This document shows positions 60,301-64,000 of a stretch of DNA of 64,000 bases, one piece after another. The stretch's first letter is position 1. Every line of letters starts with the position of its first letter. The stretch covers positions 1 to 64,000 of the forward strand of contig QFPJ01000005.1 in the NCBI GenBank assembly GCA_003241685.1, read 5' to 3'. Origin of the DNA: Sphingopyxis macrogoltabida. GTDB taxonomy: Bacteria > Pseudomonadota > Alphaproteobacteria > Sphingomonadales > Sphingomonadaceae. A program made the position numbers and the translations under genes. A model generated the notes under the pieces. That model was not told where the DNA came from. It made no database searches and saw nothing but the letters and a program-made list of their open reading frames with translations.

Positions 60301-63300
60301 CGCGATATAGGGGGCCGCACCAGCGTTGCGAGCGCCCGGATCGAGATTCGGACCGGCGATCAGAAGACCGGGCGCCACACATCGACGCACGTCGATCTGT
60401 CCGTCGATCTTGCTGGTGTGCCGTTCGACCTGACGCGGGCCTATGACAGCCTGACCGGGAAATGGATTTTCCGCGGCCTCGACGTCGACATCGAAACCAA
60501 TGTGCCGGCGATCGCGGGGGTCGGCGGCGCGCTGCCGGGCTTTGAACGCGGGACGCGCCTCGTCCTGACGCTGCCCACCGGCGAGCGCGCCGGTTTCACC
60601 TTCCGCCCGGTCGCCGAAACGATCGGCGGCGTCACCTTCTACCGCCCGGCGTGGGTCGCCGACGTCAACAACGGCTGGACGCTCGGTTCGGCCGATACCC
60701 AGCTGCGCCAGGTCGGCGGCCAATATTATGACGTCGACACCGGGCTTGCCTATAATCCCGGCGCGTCGGTGTTCGGCGATGCGGACTATAGGCTGACCGG
60801 GCCGGACGGGACCGTCTATGTCATCGACAGCGTGCGCGGGACCGTGGAAATCCGGTCGGCCGCGGGGCCGCTGATGATCGGCGACGGCGGCGTCACCGCC
60901 CCCGGCGGCGGCGCGTTGCAGTTTCTGCGCGATGCGAAGGGACGGGTCAGTCAGGTTTCGGGCCCAGGCGGCGTTTCGGTTGCCTATGAATATGACGCGG
61001 ACGGCAATCTGGCCGCAGTGCGCGATCTCGCGACTGGGCAGGGGGTTCGCTACGGCTATGTTGGCGGCCGCCTCGCCATCGAGATTCCGTCGGATGCGGC
61101 CGGCATCACCATTGCCTATGGCGCCGACGGCACGGTCGCGACCGACGCGGTGCGCGACGATCTGGGCACGGCGGCAAATTTCACCGGACAGATGTTCGCC
61201 GGCACGCTGTCCAGCGGCGTCAGCGACCATTATGCCTTCACCGTGCGGACCAGCGAACTGGCGAGCCTGGGCGACCGCGCATTGATCCTGCGCGTCGTCA
61301 CCGGCGGCGACGCGACGCCGGAGATCGCGGGCGCCCAGATGCTGGCGAGCAGCGTCACGGGCGATGGCCGCGTGACCCTCTTCGCCATTCGCTCGGCGGG
61401 CCTGCATCGGCTCAGCTTCGCGGGCGATGGGGCCTATACGGCCGAAATACGCGTTGCCGGCGACATCAACGGCGATGGCCGGGTCGATGGTGAAGACAGC
61501 GCCGCCATTGCCGCCGCGCTGGCCGGATCGGATATCGACGGCGACGGTGCCGTCGGTGCGGCCGATCGCCAGCTTCTCGCCGCCACCTATGGTTTCACCG
61601 CCAACCGCGCGCCGGTGCTGGCGGCGGAAATGCCCGATTCGATGACGCACGTCGACCTGCCGATGTGGCTCGATCTTCAGGACGTCGCCAGCGATCCCGA
61701 TGGCGACCGCATCTATTACCGCATCCTCGACGTGACGGGCGGGACAGCCGTGCTGACGGCGAACGGCCGCAGCCTGGTCTTCACGCCGGACGATGGCTTT
61801 GCCGGGTCGGCGACCGTGCGGGTCGCGGCCGACGACGGCTATGGCAGTTCGGCCGCCGCGGTCATCGACATCGCGATATCCGATGCGCCGCTGACCGCGA
61901 TCGATTTCGAATATCGGCATGTCGAATTCAGCGGCGTCGGGGCGTCGACCCATGTTGCCCTGATCGGCACCTTCACCGATCAGCAGAATGTCATTCTCCC
62001 CTATTCCTATGTCCAGGGGTGGGTGGGCGACCCGTCGATCGTCCGTCTGTCGGACGATGGCACGCTGCTTTCGGTCGGGACCGGGGCCACCCATCTGCAG
62101 GTGACGCGCGGCAATATTTCGGCGGCCACCGGCCTGATGGTCGGGGCGCCGCAAACGGTCATGCACCTGATGACCGACCTTTATAATATCGACGCCTATC
62201 CCGACACGGTCACCATTCTGCCCAATGGCGGCGAACGGCGGATCGTGACGGGCGTCGATCCGGAAAAGGAATATTTCCTCGACGGCGCCGCGGCGGGCAC
62301 CATCTATGTTTCCAGCGATACCAGCGTCGTAACGGTCGATGCGAACGGCGTCATGCGCGGCGTCGGCGAAGGCCGGGCGACCGTCACCGTCATCAACGGC
62401 TGGGGCGAGGATTATGTGGAGGTCAGCGTCCTGCCCGCCACCGTCGGCGATCAGGTGGCCGTGGACAGCGACGTCGGCGGCATCGTGCAGAACGCCGACG
62501 GCGTCCAGATCGCATTCGGGCCCGGCGGGCTGACCGGCGACGCGACCGTCACCATCACCAGCCTGGCGGAAGCGGACCTGCCGATCCCGATGCCGGCGAC
62601 GGACGAGCTGGAATTCCTCGGTGCGTTCGCGTTGCAGGTCCATGGCGCGGAATTCAACGACACGGTTCAGATCGCCGTGCCCGTGCCCGGTGGAGCGGGG
62701 CAGCCGGGGGACCAGGTGTGGTTCTTCGTCAGCCAGATGCTGCCGCTCGGCGACAATGGCGAAGCGATCGAGGTGTGGACGGTTGTTGATTCGGGGGTGA
62801 TTGACGCCGACGGTATGGCCCGCGCCAAATCGCCGCCCTTCCCCGGGCTCAGCGATCGCGGCAATGTGCTGATCGCCCGCGCCTCGATGCCGCTGCCGAC
62901 GCTGACGATCAACATGGGCTTCACGTTGGCCAATGCGATCATCTTCGCGCCCGCCATCGGCATCGCGGCGGTGGGCGGCCTGGCCGGGGCGGTCACGTCG
63001 CTGGGCATCGCATCGACCGCTCTCGGCCTGTACCTGCCGCTGTTCGAGCAGCGCGTGCGCCTGGCCGCGTACAAGATCTACGGCGCCAACCAGGACGCGA
63101 TCGACAAGGTCGAACTGGACGTCACGGTCACGGCCGACAGCGTCCGCAAGACGATCGACGTCGATTTCCCGCCCGAAAAATTCCAGACCGACACCGGCCC
63201 GGTCATCACCGACGCCTCCACCACCCTGCTGGACGACGGCAGCTCGATCGTCAGCCTGACCGGCCGGGGGATCGGGACGGCGGCCGACGGCACGCAGATC

Positions 63301-64000
63301 ATCGTGCGCCACGGCACCTATACGCGGGTGATCGACGGCGCGGTGTTCACGCCGGGGACCGACGGCGTCATGGGCGTGGCGTTCCTGGTGCCGAACGACA
63401 TTCTGCTCGGCGCCAGCGAGATCTATGTCCAGCGTCCGGTCGCGGGGTCGCTGAAGGACAAGGAGGGCAATTATCTGCCCACCACGCAATATATCCGCAG
63501 CGCCAGCGTCGAAATCGACAACAAGGCGGGTTATGCCTTTGCCGGCGACGCGACCGGCGTGCAGGTCATCGATCGCGTGCTGCCCGGCGAAAAGGCGGCC
63601 GATCCCGACGCCATCGACGAACTGATCCACCGCATCGATCTGGGCGCGGTGGTCCGGGAAATCGTCGTCACCTCCAACCTGGGCGCCGCCTTCGTGGCGA
63701 CCGACCGGGGGATCGCGGTCATCGATACGCTGTCGCTGCGCCAATATGACGTCAATCCGGAAACCAAGGACACGATCGACTTCATCACGGTGCCGGGCGG
63801 ATCGGTGACGGCGCTCGCGGTCGATCCGGCGGGCCGCTATCTCTACGCCGCCGGTCTCGGCAAATTATACATCATCAACATCGATCCCGGCCGGCCCGAT
63901 TATCTGAAGGTCGTCCCCAGCGGCAACACCGCGCTCGACATCTATGTGGAGAGCGACGGCAAGCGGTTCGGCCACATAACCACCATGGCGCTCAACGCCG
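44368..64000 (+). CDS. Giant surface protein, C-terminal continuation, cut by the right window edge
   Basis: The frame is open for 6544 codons to the window end, with no stop. It continues the interrupted PPC-like repeat, so it is the same gene as the one starting at 35460. If translated separately, starts could be TTG 44365, GTG 44380 or ATG 44482, none with a convincing ribosome site. Order: remaining PPC-like repeats to 46.2 kb, CARDB-like repeats to 52.85 kb, a non-repetitive section with an IPT-like and a fibronectin-like part, a propeller, a BIG5-like domain, cadherin/He_PIG-like repeats, an RHS/YD-like section, dockerin-like loops, BIG2-like and ZU5-like domains, a hydrophobic stretch, and a second propeller. 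Together this suggests a secreted or surface-anchored adhesin or matrix protein. Its exporter is not in view. Confidence 0.87.
46240..52850 (+). repeat. About seventeen CARDB-like repeats
   Basis: Each unit is about 120-140 residues. It opens with a P/A-D-L-x-V strand (PDLIPANLAV, PDLRVSEIVAPDSV, TDIQVVDIIVPDDK), then a W-T/S-V-x-N strand, a W-x-D-x-V/I segment (GGWTDRVILRN, QWNDQVWLSLDD), a G-x-Y strand and a closing E-x-N-N-x (ESDNAAVS, EGNNTTAS). Openings lie near 46250, 46635, 47010, 47405, 47775, 48150, 48510, 48885, 49265, 49640, 50010, 50385, 50815, 51170, 51615, 52090 and 52485. CARDB is an adhesion-type beta module; the count is by eye. Confidence 0.78.
53460..55560 (+). other. Non-repetitive middle section of the giant protein
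   Basis: After an IPT/TIG-like module (ITDIQTDRGGDSRYVTTTIK, 53160-53430) comes about 700 residues without visible repeats, including a helical stretch (FEAFREQMAVSFPDLDDLLA, then DAWWAAVKDQIAEQLPAA) and a likely fibronectin-like end (GSGVRHVTLYVAENGGDF, AGKTYEFLALATDVAGN). No enzyme motif is recognised. Its helical content stands out in an otherwise all-beta protein. Confidence 0.6.
55780..56520 (+). other. Beta-propeller-like domain of the giant protein
   Basis: Repeated blades of the form NMAFDGEGRLWATTGGGAL, IALAVHPETGLLYVSTNSGI and VGSLAFDDDGTLWAVTWPD resemble SMP-30/NHL-type propellers. A BIG5-like domain follows (ATNPPAGSDLVLPSPFLTV, to about 56,850). Confidence 0.65.
57190..59790 (+). 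repeat. About nine cadherin/He_PIG-like Ig repeats
   Basis: Units of about 90-100 residues open with N-x-A/P-P (NTAPVFTSEAP, NQPPRVVPVSDR, NNAPQLAPVGGK, NRAPVITEGYRS), followed by an acidic D-x-D-x-D strand (GIDADGDDVTFSM), P-x-G-A-x-x-D-x-x-T-G (VGATLDPVTGLFRWTP) and a closing Y-x-V-x-F-x-x-x-D-G. The pattern fits putative Ig/cadherin-like domains, which bind calcium between modules. Confidence 0.8.
60410..61090 (+). other. RHS/YD-repeat-like section
   Basis: It begins with GVPFDLTRAYDSLTGKW, like the domain that opens RHS cores, and ends with a YD-type unit, GRVSQVSGPGGVSVAYEYD followed by ADGNLAAVRD. Only one clear YD unit is seen, so this is not a full RHS barrel. Confidence 0.55.
61459..61596 (+). 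other. Dockerin-like EF-hand pair in the giant protein
   Basis: Two calcium-loop segments, GDINGDGRVDGEDSAAI and DIDGDGAVGAADRQLL, separated by a short helix and followed by AATYGF, match the type I dockerin layout. Cohesin partners are not in view; in non-cellulosome bacteria such modules may serve as internal calcium-stabilised linkers. Confidence 0.7.
62185..62700 (+). other. BIG2-like and ZU5-like domains
   Basis: YPDTVTILPNGGERRIV to WGEDYVEVSVLP, with the core SSDTSVVTVDANGVMRGVGE, is a bacterial Ig-like group 2 pattern. IVQNADGVQIAFGPGGLTG with the following AFALQVHGAEFNDTVQIA resembles a ZU5-type beta domain. Confidence 0.6.
63500..64000 (+). other. Second propeller-like domain at the window end
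   Basis: Strands such as KAGYAFAGDATGVQVIDRV, IVVTSNLGAAFVATDRGIAV and SVTALAVDPAGRYLYAAGLG resemble YVTN-type propeller blades. The domain runs off the window. Confidence 0.55.

Noticed and set aside
44545..63744. Further long minus-strand open frames (44545-49080, 49549-55353, 55627-63744)
   Set aside because: They are shadows of the sense frame, with the same codon-bias signature and no recognisable protein. Their only use is that their phase confirms the frameshift.
1..64000. tRNA, rRNA, CRISPR arrays, integrases, transposases or phage genes
   Set aside because: None was recognised on either strand. The only repeats seen are intergenic hairpin elements, short tandem repeats and the internal protein repeats.

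Overview
The window is high-GC DNA with tightly packed, overlapping genes. It most likely comes from the chromosome of a sphingomonad alphaproteobacterium (Sphingopyxis/Sphingomonas type). Grounds: the dciA-dsbA-dsbA-smc block beside mutY, the plant/alphaproteobacterial type of GshA, the gshA-rsmE-ubiA neighbourhood, a bactofilin-M23 pair and a LEPR-XLL giant surface protein. The genus is inference.

Layout. 1-7.9 kb (minus): an alpha-2-macroglobulin with an intact CFEQ thioester, followed by pbpC (penicillin-binding protein 1C, cut by the window edge); a 133-bp inverted-repeat element lies between them. 8.0-10.7 kb: hisE and a HIT protein (minus), divergent from ung, a TauE/SafE permease and a YaiI/DUF188 protein, the last three linked by ATGA overlaps. 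10.8-12.4 kb (minus): M23 endopeptidase overlapping a bactofilin. 12.6-17.5 kb: an isoprenylcysteine methyltransferase-like membrane protein, a short TonB-receptor tail remnant, gamma-glutamyltransferase, and convergent gshA. 17.5-21.5 kb (minus): two exported DUF11-type proteins, one with a P domain. 21.6-26.4 kb: rsmE (minus), then tadG-, tadE- and tadE-like genes and ubiA (plus). 26.4-32.1 kb (minus): dciA-like, two DsbA-like thioredoxins, smc. 32.1-35.3 kb (plus): mutY, serine hydrolase, nudC, translationally coupled. From 35.46 kb to the right edge, 28.5 kb is one coding unit for a giant repetitive surface/secreted protein.

The giant gene begins with a LEPR-XLL segment. It continues with about twelve PPC-like repeats interleaved with three LamG domains and an L-type-lectin-like domain, then about seventeen CARDB-like repeats, a non-repetitive section, a beta-propeller, about nine cadherin/He_PIG-like repeats, an RHS/YD-like section, a dockerin-like EF-hand pair, a BIG2-like domain and a second propeller. 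At about 44,367 the reading frame shifts by +1 in the middle of a repeat; the second frame then stays open to the window end. As it stands the gene is therefore split, by a real mutation or a sequence error. Joined, it would encode more than 9,500 residues.

Three genes (pbpC, the alpha-2-macroglobulin gene and smc) have Shine-Dalgarno sequences inside predicted mRNA hairpins that end at, or include, the start codon. This is the most testable regulatory signal in the window. No tRNA, rRNA, CRISPR array, integrase or transposase was seen, and no intergenic stretch exceeds 300 bases.
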